The position numbers and the translations under genes were made by a program. Source: Bacillus fonticola (GTDB lineage: Bacteria; Bacillota; Bacilli; Bacillales; JC228). Taken from it: a stretch of 64,000 bases of DNA. This document shows, one piece after another, positions 44,755 through 52,799 of this stretch (position 1 is the stretch's first letter; each line of letters begins with the position of its first letter). Where the stretch lies: assembly GCF_012955605.1 (NCBI RefSeq), contig NZ_CP052135.1:2244711-2308710 (forward strand), read 5' to 3'. The notes under the pieces are model-generated. The model was not told the DNA's origin and ran no database searches. It worked only from the letters and a program-made list of their open reading frames with translations.

Positions 44755-44866
44755 GGAAATACACGTAGACTCCTGCGGGAAAGCGAAGATGGTGAGACCC
44801 CGCAGGGAGCGTACTTTGCGAACGAGGAGGCTCAGCTCGAGCCCGCGGAAAGCGAAGTGTATTTCC
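44755..44866. repeat. MITE-like repeat with perfect 10-bp terminal inverted repeats, 112 bp
   Basis: GGAAATACAC at 44755-44764 and GTGTATTTCC at 44857-44866 are perfect inverted ends. The interior (GACTCCTGCGGGAAAGCG, GTGAGACCCCGCAGG, GAGGAGGCTCAGCTCGAGCC) is related, in opposite orientation, to the element at 44329-44633. Confidence 0.75.
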
Positions 44867-44959
44867 GGAGCGATATTCAGGCACTATGAATTTGCATTAC
44901 GTCACATCATGAGATTACTGTATAGTAAAAACAACAAAGGATGCGAAAAGAGCCAATAC

Positions 44960-44995
44960 AAAAAACGAGAGCGGGGTGGGCTCTCGTTCTTTGCT
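44960..44995 (-). terminator. Terminator downstream of phoPR
   Basis: AACGAGAGC / GCTCTCGTTTTTTG hairpin on the minus strand, about 120 bases after the phoR stop. Confidence 0.75.
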
Positions 44996-45111
44996 GGCTC
45001 GCTTGGATAAAGGGGGTTTTCACTTATAGAGTGTAGCAACAGATTGTGAAGCTACCATAAACACAATGTTAAAATCATGTAAAGGAAGCGAAACTTAGTA
45101 TACTGATGCCC

Positions 45112-46902
45112 CTATGATGGGTATGTCTCCTTTTCCTCAGGCCCGTTTTTTTTAAGACTAATGACAAAGGTAGATCCCTCGTCAACTTTACTAAATACAT
45201 CGATAAAACCATTATGAGCATCAATAATATGCTTGACGATGGCTAGACCTAGTCCCGTTCCGCCAGAGTGACGAGAACGGGCTCTATCTACTCGATAAAA
45301 ACGTTCAAAGATTCTCGGAATTTGCTCGATTGGAATCCCCATGCCCGTATCTGTTACATAAATGAGCACTTCTTCCTCTTGTTCCTCTACGGAAACCGTG
45401 ACAGACCCGTTTTCGCTCGTATACGTAATTGCGTTGGAAACGAGATTCACAAGTACTTGCTGCAAACGATTCCGATCACCAATCACTGTATACGTTCTAT
45501 TCAGTTTACTTATTTCCAATGAGATTGACTTTTGTTGAGCCCGTGGCTGGACAATGTGTACAACATCTTTTACGAGTTCATTAATAGAAACTTCCCCTAA
45601 TTGTAGGGTGAATCCGTACTTCTCAATTTTGGAAAGCTCCAATAATTCTTGGATGAGCGTTTGCAAGCGATCACTCTCTTTCAAAATAATAGAGAGAAAG
45701 TGCTCTAACGTCTGTTCATCATTTTTTGCCCCATCCAAAAGGGTTTCCGCAAACCCTTTTATGGATGTAATGGGTGTACGCAACTCATGGGATACATTTG
45801 CGACAAAGTCTTTACGAATTTGCTCGAGGCGCTTTAAGTCTGAAATGTCGTGTAGCACGAGCACCACCCCACGCCATTCATCTTTGTGACCTAAAATTGG
45901 GGCTCCGTATACATCAAAATGTCGACGCTCAATGCCGATTTCCAATGTCACTTGCGTTCGTATTCGCTCTTCTAAAAGGAAAATCTCTTCAATGATTTTT
46001 TGAATCTCTTTCATTGGAATGGCGTCGTAATAGAGACGATAAAGCGTCTGATCTGTATGAAGGTGCATCGATTCTTTAAAAGGCTTATTCATAAGTTGTA
46101 TGTACCCTCGGTGATCCATTAAGACTAAACCGTTACCCATATTTTCGATAAGCGTCATAAGGCGTTGGTGTTCCGTCTCTTTCGAGGAAACCATATCCTG
46201 TAAGTTTCTCGCTAAAATATTAATAGAGGTATTCAACATACTCGTCACGTCGTTTTGTTGAAATGTCTCATACGTGCGAGCAGAGTAGTTTCCCTTTGCG
46301 AGCTCTATCGCCACTCGTGCCGCAGAATCAATCGGCTTTGTGTACCTTGTCGTAATACGTGAAGACAGGTACATAATGAGCGCAAGGGCAGTAGCGAGAC
46401 TAATAGAAATGACCCACCAAATGTTGCGATAAATCTCCTGCAGCTCTTCAATACGCGTACTCACCACGACGACACCCTCATCTTCTCCGATGCCATTCCA
46501 ATAATAGTATACATCGTAGCCGCCTTTGATGGATGAAATTCCGGCGTCTTTTCCTGCTTTGTAACTGTTTAATACATCTACAATCATCGCTTGATGTCTT
46601 TCGTTATTCAATTCGGTCAAAGAACCATTATCAAAGAATATCTTGCCTTGCCGATTTGCCACGGTTAGGCGAGCATCAAGCTTTTCAGAGAACCTTTGTA
46701 AATTTTGTCGACTCATTTCGTTCAAGCCGCCCTCCTGCTGAATAACTTCACTAATGAGAGCACTTTCTACTTGTAGGCGAGCATTGTACGAATCCACATA
46801 ATTGGTCTTGAATAGTTGACCGAGTAAAAGACCTAATGCCACGAACACCATCACAATCGAGAAGGAAAAAGCAAATAAAAGCCTCACACGGAATTGATTC
46901 AT
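45112..46902 (-). CDS. phoR: Phosphate-sensing histidine kinase PhoR
   Basis: Membrane sensor kinase of the phosphate starvation system, phosphorylating PhoP. The 596-residue protein has two membrane helices (about 8-30 and 162-182) around an extracytoplasmic domain, HAMP (about 183-235), a PAS domain (about 245-355), the HisKA motif FVANVSHELRTP with His372, and a HATPase domain (NLVSNAITYTSENG, DTGMGIP, SGGTGLGLAIVKHI). Length is normal for Bacillus PhoR. Its ATG overlaps the phoP stop (46899-46902), so the two are translationally coupled. Confidence 0.95.
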   Translation of the reverse strand: MNQFRVRLLFAFSFSIVMVFVALGLLLGQLFKTNYVDSYNARLQVESALISEVIQQEGGLNEMSRQNLQRFSEKLDARLTVANRQGKIFFDNGSLTELNNERHQAMIVDVLNSYKAGKDAGISSIKGGYDVYYYWNGIGEDEGVVVVSTRIEELQEIYRNIWWVISISLATALALIMYLSSRITTRYTKPIDSAARVAIELAKGNYSARTYETFQQNDVTSMLNTSINILARNLQDMVSSKETEHQRLMTLIENMGNGLVLMDHRGYIQLMNKPFKESMHLHTDQTLYRLYYDAIPMKEIQKIIEEIFLLEERIRTQVTLEIGIERRHFDVYGAPILGHKDEWRGVVLVLHDISDLKRLEQIRKDFVANVSHELRTPITSIKGFAETLLDGAKNDEQTLEHFLSIILKESDRLQTLIQELLELSKIEKYGFTLQLGEVSINELVKDVVHIVQPRAQQKSISLEISKLNRTYTVIGDRNRLQQVLVNLVSNAITYTSENGSVTVSVEEQEEEVLIYVTDTGMGIPIEQIPRIFERFYRVDRARSRHSGGTGLGLAIVKHIIDAHNGFIDVFSKVDEGSTFVISLKKNGPEEKETYPS

Positions 46903-47618
46903 CCGTCTTTCGGCTCCTCCAATTTGTATCCGAGTCCTCGTATTGTCTTAATATACACTGGTTTTTTCGTGTTTTCTTCAATCTTCTCCCGTAAATGGCT
47001 CACATGAACGTCAACAATGCGAGTGTCACCAGCAAAATCGTAATTCCATACAGCACTCAGCAATTGATCCCGGGTCATCACGCGCCCTTTATTTTGGAGA
47101 AAGTAACATAAGAGTTCGAATTCCTTCGGTGTTAACTCTAATAACTTGTCCTTAAAGTAGGCTTCATAGCGATCTGGATACACAACTAAATCCCCGATAG
47201 AAGTTTGATTTACATCTTCTGTGGAAACATCAGAAATCCTGTTTTGCTGGTACTGGCTACGGCGCAAAATTGCTTTAACGCGGGCGATGACTTCACGCGG
47301 ACTAAACGGCTTTGTCAAATAATCATCTGCACCAAGTTCCAAACCAAGCACCTTGTCAAACTCGTCATCCTTTGCAGTTAACATTAAAATAGGAATAAAC
47401 ACTTTCGCTTGACGCAGTTCTTTGCACACTTCCATACCGTCTAACTTCGGCAACATTAAATCGAGTATCATTGCATCGGGACATTCCTCAATGGCAAGAT
47501 CCCGTCCTTCCTCGCCATTCGACGCAGATAACACCTCAAATCCTGCCTGCTCTAAGTTGTACGTTAACAGCGTGACAATTGATGGTTCGTCATCTACTAC
47601 CAGAATCCGCTTCTTCAT
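46899..47618 (-). CDS. phoP: Phosphate response regulator PhoP
   Basis: OmpR-type response regulator of the phosphate regulon. The receiver domain has the acidic pair in VVDDEPS, phospho-acceptor Asp53 in MILDLMLPKLDG and Lys in LTKPFSP; the C-terminal winged helix (TPKEFELLCYFLQNKGRVMTRDQLLSAVW, RIVDVHVSHLREKIE) binds DNA. The start at 47618 (MKKRILVV) is five bases after GGAGG; an ATG four codons upstream would place this ribosome site inside the gene. Length is then 239 residues. A sigma-A promoter lies just upstream. Confidence 0.95.
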   Translation of the reverse strand: MKKRILVVDDEPSIVTLLTYNLEQAGFEVLSASNGEEGRDLAIEECPDAMILDLMLPKLDGMEVCKELRQAKVFIPILMLTAKDDEFDKVLGLELGADDYLTKPFSPREVIARVKAILRRSQYQQNRISDVSTEDVNQTSIGDLVVYPDRYEAYFKDKLLELTPKEFELLCYFLQNKGRVMTRDQLLSAVWNYDFAGDTRIVDVHVSHLREKIEENTKKPVYIKTIRGLGYKLEEPKDG

Positions 47619-47670
47619 CGCATCCTCCATCTACCAAGTGTTCCCCTTTTGAACCCTTATCCTCGTGACT

Positions 47671-47699
47671 ATTATAGTGTAACAGTACGGAAAGCCCAA
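47671..47699 (-). promoter_or_regulatory. Promoter of phoPR
   Basis: TTGGGC (47694-47699), 17 bases, TATAAT (47671-47676). A TTACAC motif in the spacer resembles one half of a Pho box repeat, but a full set of repeats was not recognised. Confidence 0.7.
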
Positions 47700-47718
47700 G
47701 TAATGAATTTCTCATCAC

Positions 47719-47746
47719 AAAAAAACACCCCCAAAAAGAGGTGTCT
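47719..47746 (-). terminator. Terminator of the MaoC gene
   Basis: GACACCTC / GGGGTGTTTTTTT hairpin on the minus strand, directly after the stop of the MaoC-family gene and ahead of the phoP promoter. Confidence 0.85.
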
Positions 47747-47748
47747 CG

Positions 47749-48225
47749 TTAAAAATTATCAAGAATCCGTCCATCCATCGTTTGCGTTTCGCAAGGTGGT
47801 TGTACAGTAAAAGAGGCTGATAGCACTTTTTCCTCTTCCTCATTCCAGGCGCTCGCTTCAACGATGATGGTGCACGCATCTTCATTTTTTTCCATAACCT
47901 TAAAATCAAATCGCACCGTCTCGTAATGATAAACCGGTTGATGAAATGTAATGGTTTGGGCTAGCACATGGCTCCCTGGACCAGGCAAATACTTCGACAA
48001 AGCTGACGTGCAAATTCCTGTTAGCATCACCGCTGGAACGATTGGCTTTTTCCAAGTAGTTTGCGAAGCGTAATCGTGCTGAATATAAAGCGGGTTTGCA
48101 TCGTTAGTTAACCCGAGATAGAGCAAAAGATCTTTATCCTCAATCTTTTCTGTGAGTGAAAGTTTCTCCCCTACTTGGATGTCTTCAAATCGTCTCCCAA
48201 GTTTGCGCTTTTTCCCTAACAACAT
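47749..48225 (-). CDS. MaoC-like hotdog-fold dehydratase family protein
   Basis: A 158-residue protein of the MaoC/hotdog fold (enoyl-CoA hydratase 2 type). The characteristic LTNDANPLYIQHDYASQTTWKKPIVPAVMLTGICTSALSKYLPGPGSHV run includes the Asn-Asp and downstream His of hydratase 2 motif, and the beta-strand ITFHQPVYHYETVRFDFKVMEKN follows. The substrate is not known; free-standing MaoC proteins of bacilli are near phoP in several species. It is monocistronic, ended by a terminator. Confidence 0.82.
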   Translation of the reverse strand: MLLGKKRKLGRRFEDIQVGEKLSLTEKIEDKDLLLYLGLTNDANPLYIQHDYASQTTWKKPIVPAVMLTGICTSALSKYLPGPGSHVLAQTITFHQPVYHYETVRFDFKVMEKNEDACTIIVEASAWNEEEEKVLSASFTVQPPCETQTMDGRILDNF

Positions 48226-48402
48226 GTCAGTCCCCCTAAGAAAACGGTTTCATCTATAGATAGAGTATAGCACAGGGGGTTTCGCTTGTTCAAAATGTTC
48301 GTGCATTTTCCTAAGGAGTAAGCAGTTTGGTAATAAAGACGAATACATCGTAAATAAAATTGCTTTAGTGGTACTAACTGATATGACGAAATTCAGTACT
48401 AT

Positions 48403-49590
48403 TTATTGGTCCACAATTGAACCATCTACATGTAATCTTGTGTTTATATCTCTACGTTTAAAAGGAAACTTTTCTTGAACACCCTCTACTAAATCTATTC
48501 CGATCCCGGACTGTTCTGGTACATCAATGAATCCATCTTTAGAAGTTGGTACCCATGTCACAATATCACTTTGTTTAAAGTCATCTTTTGATAGTGAATT
48601 TGAACTTGTAAACTTTTCCGTTGCAGCAGAGGTTTGATGGTTGGGGAGCTCTAGAATTGCTAGATTCTCTGTTGCAACAGCGACTTGAATACAAGCGGCA
48701 GTACTAACTGGACTTAATGGATTATGCGGAACTATTTGCACCCCATGGGCTTCCGCAATTGCTGCAATTTTCTTGGTACCTGTGATACCTCCACAAAGAC
48801 ATACACTCGTTCTTGCATAAGACATTGCATTTCTAGAAAATAGCATTTCAAATTCTTGGATTGTATGAATTCTTTCACCTGTTGCAATCGGCACATGAGT
48901 TTTACTTGCTACAAGTGCCATTGTGTCAAAGTTATCTGGGGTAACCGGGTCTTCTAAAAAGAAAGGACGATATTGTTCAACGGCACGTGCAAATGAGATG
49001 GCTTCTCCATGTTTCATTCTTCTGTGTAATTCAAGACACAAGTCCACCTCGTCACCAACAGCTTGCCTAATCATCCCCACTCGGTCGGCAGCTTGGTTAA
49101 TCATCTTTGCATAAGGAAGAAAGTAAGGTTTGCTTCTCGGTTCGTCAAGGAATGGGGATAGATGGCCAATTGCTGTATACCCAAGCTCTTTTGCCTGCAC
49201 ACAATTCTCCACAAGCTCCTCTGTTGTCTCTCCCATCACATGATAATACGTTCTGATCTTATCTCTACACTTGCCTCCCAATAGTTGATAGGTGGGAACA
49301 TTGAACCATTTTCCTGCTATGTCCCATAGAGCTATATCAATAGCACTTATCGCCCCCATAATTGCCGCTCCTCTAAAGTGAAAAGAGCGGTACATGTATT
49401 GCCAATGATGCTCGATCTCCAAAGGGTTCTTCCCTATTAAATATGTTTTAAAAGAGTTGACCACTTCTTCTGAGGCATTCAAGAATCCCCAAGCACCAGA
49501 CTCACCTATTCCAGTAATGTTTTCATCCGTTAAAACTTTTACATATAAAAAACGGTTTACAGGAATAACTTGTATATCTGTAATTTTCAT
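48403..49590 (-). CDS. Enolase superfamily sugar-acid dehydratase (mandelate racemase subgroup, galactonate dehydratase-like)
   Basis: A 395-residue enzyme of the mandelate racemase subgroup. Probable Mg ligands are Glu187 (LELH), Glu213 (FFLEDP) and Glu239 (ATGERIH); His189 and His289 (VPHNPLSPVS) are the likely acid/base pair, as in D-galactonate dehydratase. At the sixth strand the sequence is RTSVCLCGG, where many relatives have RPDVC, so the Asp that usually partners the histidine is absent. Such enzymes dehydrate hydroxy acids (galactonate, gluconate, tartrate). Here it is the last gene of a hydroxy-acid cluster, which favours a tartrate- or sugar-acid-type substrate, but the substrate cannot be assigned. 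Confidence 0.82.
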   Translation of the reverse strand: MKITDIQVIPVNRFLYVKVLTDENITGIGESGAWGFLNASEEVVNSFKTYLIGKNPLEIEHHWQYMYRSFHFRGAAIMGAISAIDIALWDIAGKWFNVPTYQLLGGKCRDKIRTYYHVMGETTEELVENCVQAKELGYTAIGHLSPFLDEPRSKPYFLPYAKMINQAADRVGMIRQAVGDEVDLCLELHRRMKHGEAISFARAVEQYRPFFLEDPVTPDNFDTMALVASKTHVPIATGERIHTIQEFEMLFSRNAMSYARTSVCLCGGITGTKKIAAIAEAHGVQIVPHNPLSPVSTAACIQVAVATENLAILELPNHQTSAATEKFTSSNSLSKDDFKQSDIVTWVPTSKDGFIDVPEQSGIGIDLVEGVQEKFPFKRRDINTRLHVDGSIVDQ

Positions 49591-49679
49591 ATACTTTTTC
49601 CACCTTTCAGGATTGTAGCTTTAATCAAACGAAACAGCTGATTGTTAGTAAACTTTAAGTTTCCAAAAGTAGTAGTTGA

Positions 49680-49895
49680 TTAAATCGCTTCATCTAATGA
49701 CATCGGCGCTTCTCCTCCATCGGTCAATAGTAGGGGTAGGGAGATAATGTCTGCATCTTCATAAACCTCTTGAATCCCTAACGAGATGGCTTCGCTTTCT
49801 TTAATAGATGAAATACTCCCTTTAAACGAATCAATCGCTATAATACTTTCATCCCAATCATTCCTTAATTGAAACTTTTTAAAGTAGAGAGGCAT
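49680..49895 (-). pseudogene. Glycerate kinase, N-terminal stump
   Basis: A 71-codon frame in which ESIIAIDSFKGSISSIKESEAISLGIQEVYEDADIISLPLLLTDGGEAP aligns by eye with the N-terminus of glycerate 2-kinase (GlxK: APDSFKGSLSA..., MADGGEGT). The intact enzyme is about 375-380 residues, so four fifths is missing; the next 30 codons end in a stop. It is upstream of the dehydratase, downstream of the transporter, on the same strand. It is probably a deletion remnant. The intact gene would have phosphorylated glycerate made from tartrate or similar acids. Confidence 0.72.
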
Positions 49896-49934
49896 TATCT
49901 ATTAAACAACTAGATAATGCCTCTTCAAAAGTAC

Positions 49935-50475
49935 CTACATTAAAAAGGGAGCCAAAAAGGAGAGTATAATTAGCATCAATGCTCCACCAATTCGTGAGGA
50001 TATTTGTAAAAATGGCATTAACCCCATTCGTTCAGAAGCACTAAGTACTGCTACATCCCCTGAACCTCCCATATCAGCCATCCCGAGACCAGCACCAATT
50101 GCAGATTCTACAAAGTAAAAGCCAACTAGTAAACCAGCAAACCCAGCGGCTAATACAGCAATTATTACCGTTATAATGGTCAAACTAATATAGCTCGGAT
50201 CCATCACGATGGCCATAACACTAGAAAAGTCAACCATTCCCGCACTTATAGCTACTAGAATAGCAGGAACCCATGCTCTCGTAATTAAGTCATACCAATG
50301 CTCTGCACCTTTCTCAATAGAAGCTGGTAAGAGGTTAAATATCTTAAGTACTGCTGCTCCTAATATAATCCAAACATAAGAGTGGAACATCGGAATTAAA
50401 TCAGCAACAATCTTACCAAAGACATAAACGGTTGTAGCAATAATAATACCGATGATGAGAGTGTTTATGGAAAAC
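49935..50475 (-). pseudogene. 2-hydroxycarboxylate transporter, C-terminal part (cut by IS4 element)
   Basis: The downstream half of a 2-hydroxycarboxylate transporter (2HCT, CitS/CimH/MaeN type). The frame is open from the IS edge at 50475 and contains the second reentrant-loop signature GLGMADMGGSGDVAVLSASERMGLMPFLQISSRIGGA. The separate ATG at 50390 begins a 151-codon ORF, but no ribosome site precedes it and translation of half a carrier would not be functional. When the element and one 9-bp repeat are removed, the frame joins exactly to the N-terminal part at 51870-52681 to give about 447 residues, the normal family length. Confidence 0.88.
50467..50475. repeat. Target-site duplication of the IS4-family element (left copy)
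   Basis: ATGGAAAAC at 50467-50475 and again at 51870-51878, immediately outside the two inverted ends of the element. Nine bases is within the range known for IS4 relatives. Confidence 0.92.
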
Positions 50476-51869
50476 CACTAGCGTTGCATAAAACAGAAAT
50501 ACAATATTAATTTAAATATTCTGAACTATATCTAACTCTGAAATTGCGAAAAAGACAAACATCATATAAAGGTGACGCTGTCCATTTGGTAATAAATGTA
50601 TTAAAGTCCTCTGGCTTTTTGTCCGACCAACATATGTATATTCATGTAGGCAGCATGACTTCAGTTAATTCGCTATAACTGGAGAAAACGAGCGCTCTGA
50701 GCTTTGTGAAAATTTGATACATCGTAAGCTTGGTTTTACTTTCAAGCTTCACAAGTACTAGTAAACTGTATGCAATCATGGCGATATAAAGCTGATTCCA
50801 CGCAGCCTGCTCGGTGCGGCCATGAATATGATTTACCTGTAAATGCTGTTTCATCCACTTGAACTGTAACTCGATCTGCCATCGGGAACGGTATAACTCT
50901 GAGATGTCATGTGCCGATAAATCAAAGCGATTTGTGATAATACGATAAAATTTCCCTTTTTCATCTCTGAATTCAATCAGACGTAAATGATGCTTCATTT
51001 TGTTTTGTTGAGAGCCAATTTTAACGAGTGATTCCCGTATACCACCCTGGTCAAGGTGATCGTAGATCACTTCCCTATAATCCACAACTGTATTTGATTT
51101 GATTCTTGTCGCGAAGTAGATACCCTCTTTACACCAAGCATCAAATAACATGAAATCAAAGTAACCACGATCAAAAACGTATGTCACACCTGGTTCAGTT
51201 ATGAAGTGCCGCCATTCTTTGATATCTGAACGTTCGGCAGGGGAAACCGTCAGCTTTGTTGGTAGAACATCGCGTTCGTTGATAAATTCCACAAGTAAAT
51301 GTAGTTTTAATCCCGACTTGGTTTCTCGAAATTTAGCCCACTTATAAAGGTTTAGGCTAAGCGGAACAGTAGACGAATCAAGCAATTGTACGTTTGGTAT
51401 CGTACGCTTATGTCCGGATGACACTGTGCGAATTTGCAGGATTAAGGACTGCCAAACTTCTGAAAGAATCGTAGAGTCGACATGCCTATTTTTCCTAGAT
51501 AGCTGTGATGGACTGATATGATCCAACCCGATTTCCTTTTGGAAATCTTTCATCAACAGATCGTCGCTAATCGCTCTTAAACCGCTGCGGTTTTGGAGTT
51601 GCGCATACAAAAACAGAAGCACGTAACGCTTTGTTGTAAGCTTTTTTGTATAGCGATCAAAAGATTTATCATGTGACATTTCATCGAATAAGGTACTTTC
51701 TAAGGGCTCTACCCATTTACCAAATGAAGTTAATAGTGTAAACTTGTCCATGCTGAATTCCTTTATAGTGGATTTGGACAGGCTACCACCTATCCCTCTA
51801 TTATAAAGGATTTTTTTATGTCTTCTTTAGATGACAGAATTGCCAGAAAGTATTTATGCAACGCTAGTG
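50476..51869 (-). mobile_element. Complete IS4-family insertion sequence, 1394 bp
   Basis: Inverted ends CACTAGCGTTGCATAAA (50476-50492) and TTTATGCAACGCTAGTG (51853-51869) are perfect over 17 bases. A 9-bp duplication (ATGGAAAAC) flanks it. One intact transposase is encoded on the minus strand. It is inserted in a 2-hydroxycarboxylate transporter gene. Perfect ends and intact reading frame suggest recent insertion. Confidence 0.95.
50642..51751 (-). CDS. IS4-family transposase
   Basis: A 369-residue DDE transposase. The N-terminal DUF4372-like region (KWVEPLESTLFDEMSHDKSFDRYTKKLTT) is followed by the catalytic aspartates in QLLDSSTV and VFDRGYFDF, and the YREK box YRSRWQIELQFKWMK, in which Tyr, Arg, Glu and Lys have the exact Y-2-R-3-E-6-K spacing of the IS4 family. 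The ORF is intact and fills the element. Its similarity to IS4Bsu1-like elements of bacilli is by recollection, not by search. Confidence 0.94.
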   Translation of the reverse strand: MDKFTLLTSFGKWVEPLESTLFDEMSHDKSFDRYTKKLTTKRYVLLFLYAQLQNRSGLRAISDDLLMKDFQKEIGLDHISPSQLSRKNRHVDSTILSEVWQSLILQIRTVSSGHKRTIPNVQLLDSSTVPLSLNLYKWAKFRETKSGLKLHLLVEFINERDVLPTKLTVSPAERSDIKEWRHFITEPGVTYVFDRGYFDFMLFDAWCKEGIYFATRIKSNTVVDYREVIYDHLDQGGIRESLVKIGSQQNKMKHHLRLIEFRDEKGKFYRIITNRFDLSAHDISELYRSRWQIELQFKWMKQHLQVNHIHGRTEQAAWNQLYIAMIAYSLLVLVKLESKTKLTMYQIFTKLRALVFSSYSELTEVMLPT

Positions 51870-52681
51870 ATGGAAAACGGAATAGTTGCTTCATTGTCAC
51901 CCGATACACTAAAATTTTGAGATCCATTTTTAGGTCGTAACATTTTTCCATCACCTGAGAAGTTCTTCGGTAATTTCTTTCTCTTACCTAAACCATTTAG
52001 CGCTCCAGCAAATAGAATAGTAATCATATTTGCAACCATAACTGCTGGGGCTATTCTTGCTAATATTGTTCCAGCGTCCTCTCCAGTGCTAGCTGCAAAA
52101 ATCTCTGACATCGGTATGGCACCGGCTGCCATACCACCTCCCATGATTGGACCAACGACATAAAAGATGGTTTCGCCAAACCCAAACCCAGTTAATTCAC
52201 CAAGAAGCCCCCCAATTAGAATCGCTGACACTACGGCGCTTATGAGAGGAATGATAAATCTAATTCCAACTTTCATTAGCATTGCTCTATCCATACTCAA
52301 AATACTTCCCACAATAATCCCTGTTACCGCAAAGTCTGAAAAGCCAATATCATTGTAAAAGCTGTCCGTTAATGTTCCTACACTTTCAGGTAGAATCCCC
52401 CAATATAAAAATAAAGCTGGTATTAAGATACAAAGGATGGGGCCACCACCAAACGTACTAAAAACAGGAATTTGGTCTCCAATCCACATTAACAAAATAC
52501 CTAGAACCATGGAAACGATTAACCCACTTGCAAGGCTTTGAGGAAGAATCTCCATGTAAATAGCAATTAATAATATTATCACCACACCAAAAAAGATAGG
52601 AGCATCAATACCAACAATTTTTAACTTTTCTTTTGTGCCCGGTTCAAACCTATCTACATTGCTTTCCATTAAGTTACTCAT
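51870..52681 (-). pseudogene. 2-hydroxycarboxylate transporter, N-terminal part (cut by IS4 element)
   Basis: Codons 1-271 of a 2HCT carrier, after which the reading frame enters the insertion element and stops four codons later. It has about six membrane helices and the first reentrant-loop GG signature VVGPIMGGGMAAGAIPMSEIFAASTG, with FGGGPILCILIPALFLYWG earlier. Family members exchange or import citrate, malate, lactate or related hydroxy acids with Na+ or H+. It follows the dehydrogenase gene in the probable operon. The 51870-51878 part is the second copy of the duplication. A truncated protein may still be made but should not transport. Confidence 0.88.
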
Positions 52682-52799
52682 ATCTCAACCATCCTCCTCA
52701 CTGGATTTTGTTCAGGTGCACACCAGGTAAGCGTTTACAATTTTAGATAAAGGTTAAACCTACTTTTCAATAAATAGGTACCTTTGTTTGATCTCTTTA

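Larger units (their letters stand above)
44031..45111. other. Gene-free kilobase with repeat elements between polA and phoR
   Basis: About 1080 bases with no supportable gene. It holds two MITE-like repeats (44329-44633 and 44755-44866, listed separately) and the phoPR terminator. A 72-codon minus-strand frame at 44305-44523 lies inside the first repeat and lacks a ribosome site. The polA promoter is probably in 44100-44125, where TATGAT-like sequence is seen, but no clear -35 was found. Confidence 0.7.

Noticed and set aside
49935-50390. Independent 151-residue membrane protein
   Set aside because: It is the C-terminal half of the transporter cut by the insertion element; the frame is open back to the element edge and the internal ATG has no ribosome site.
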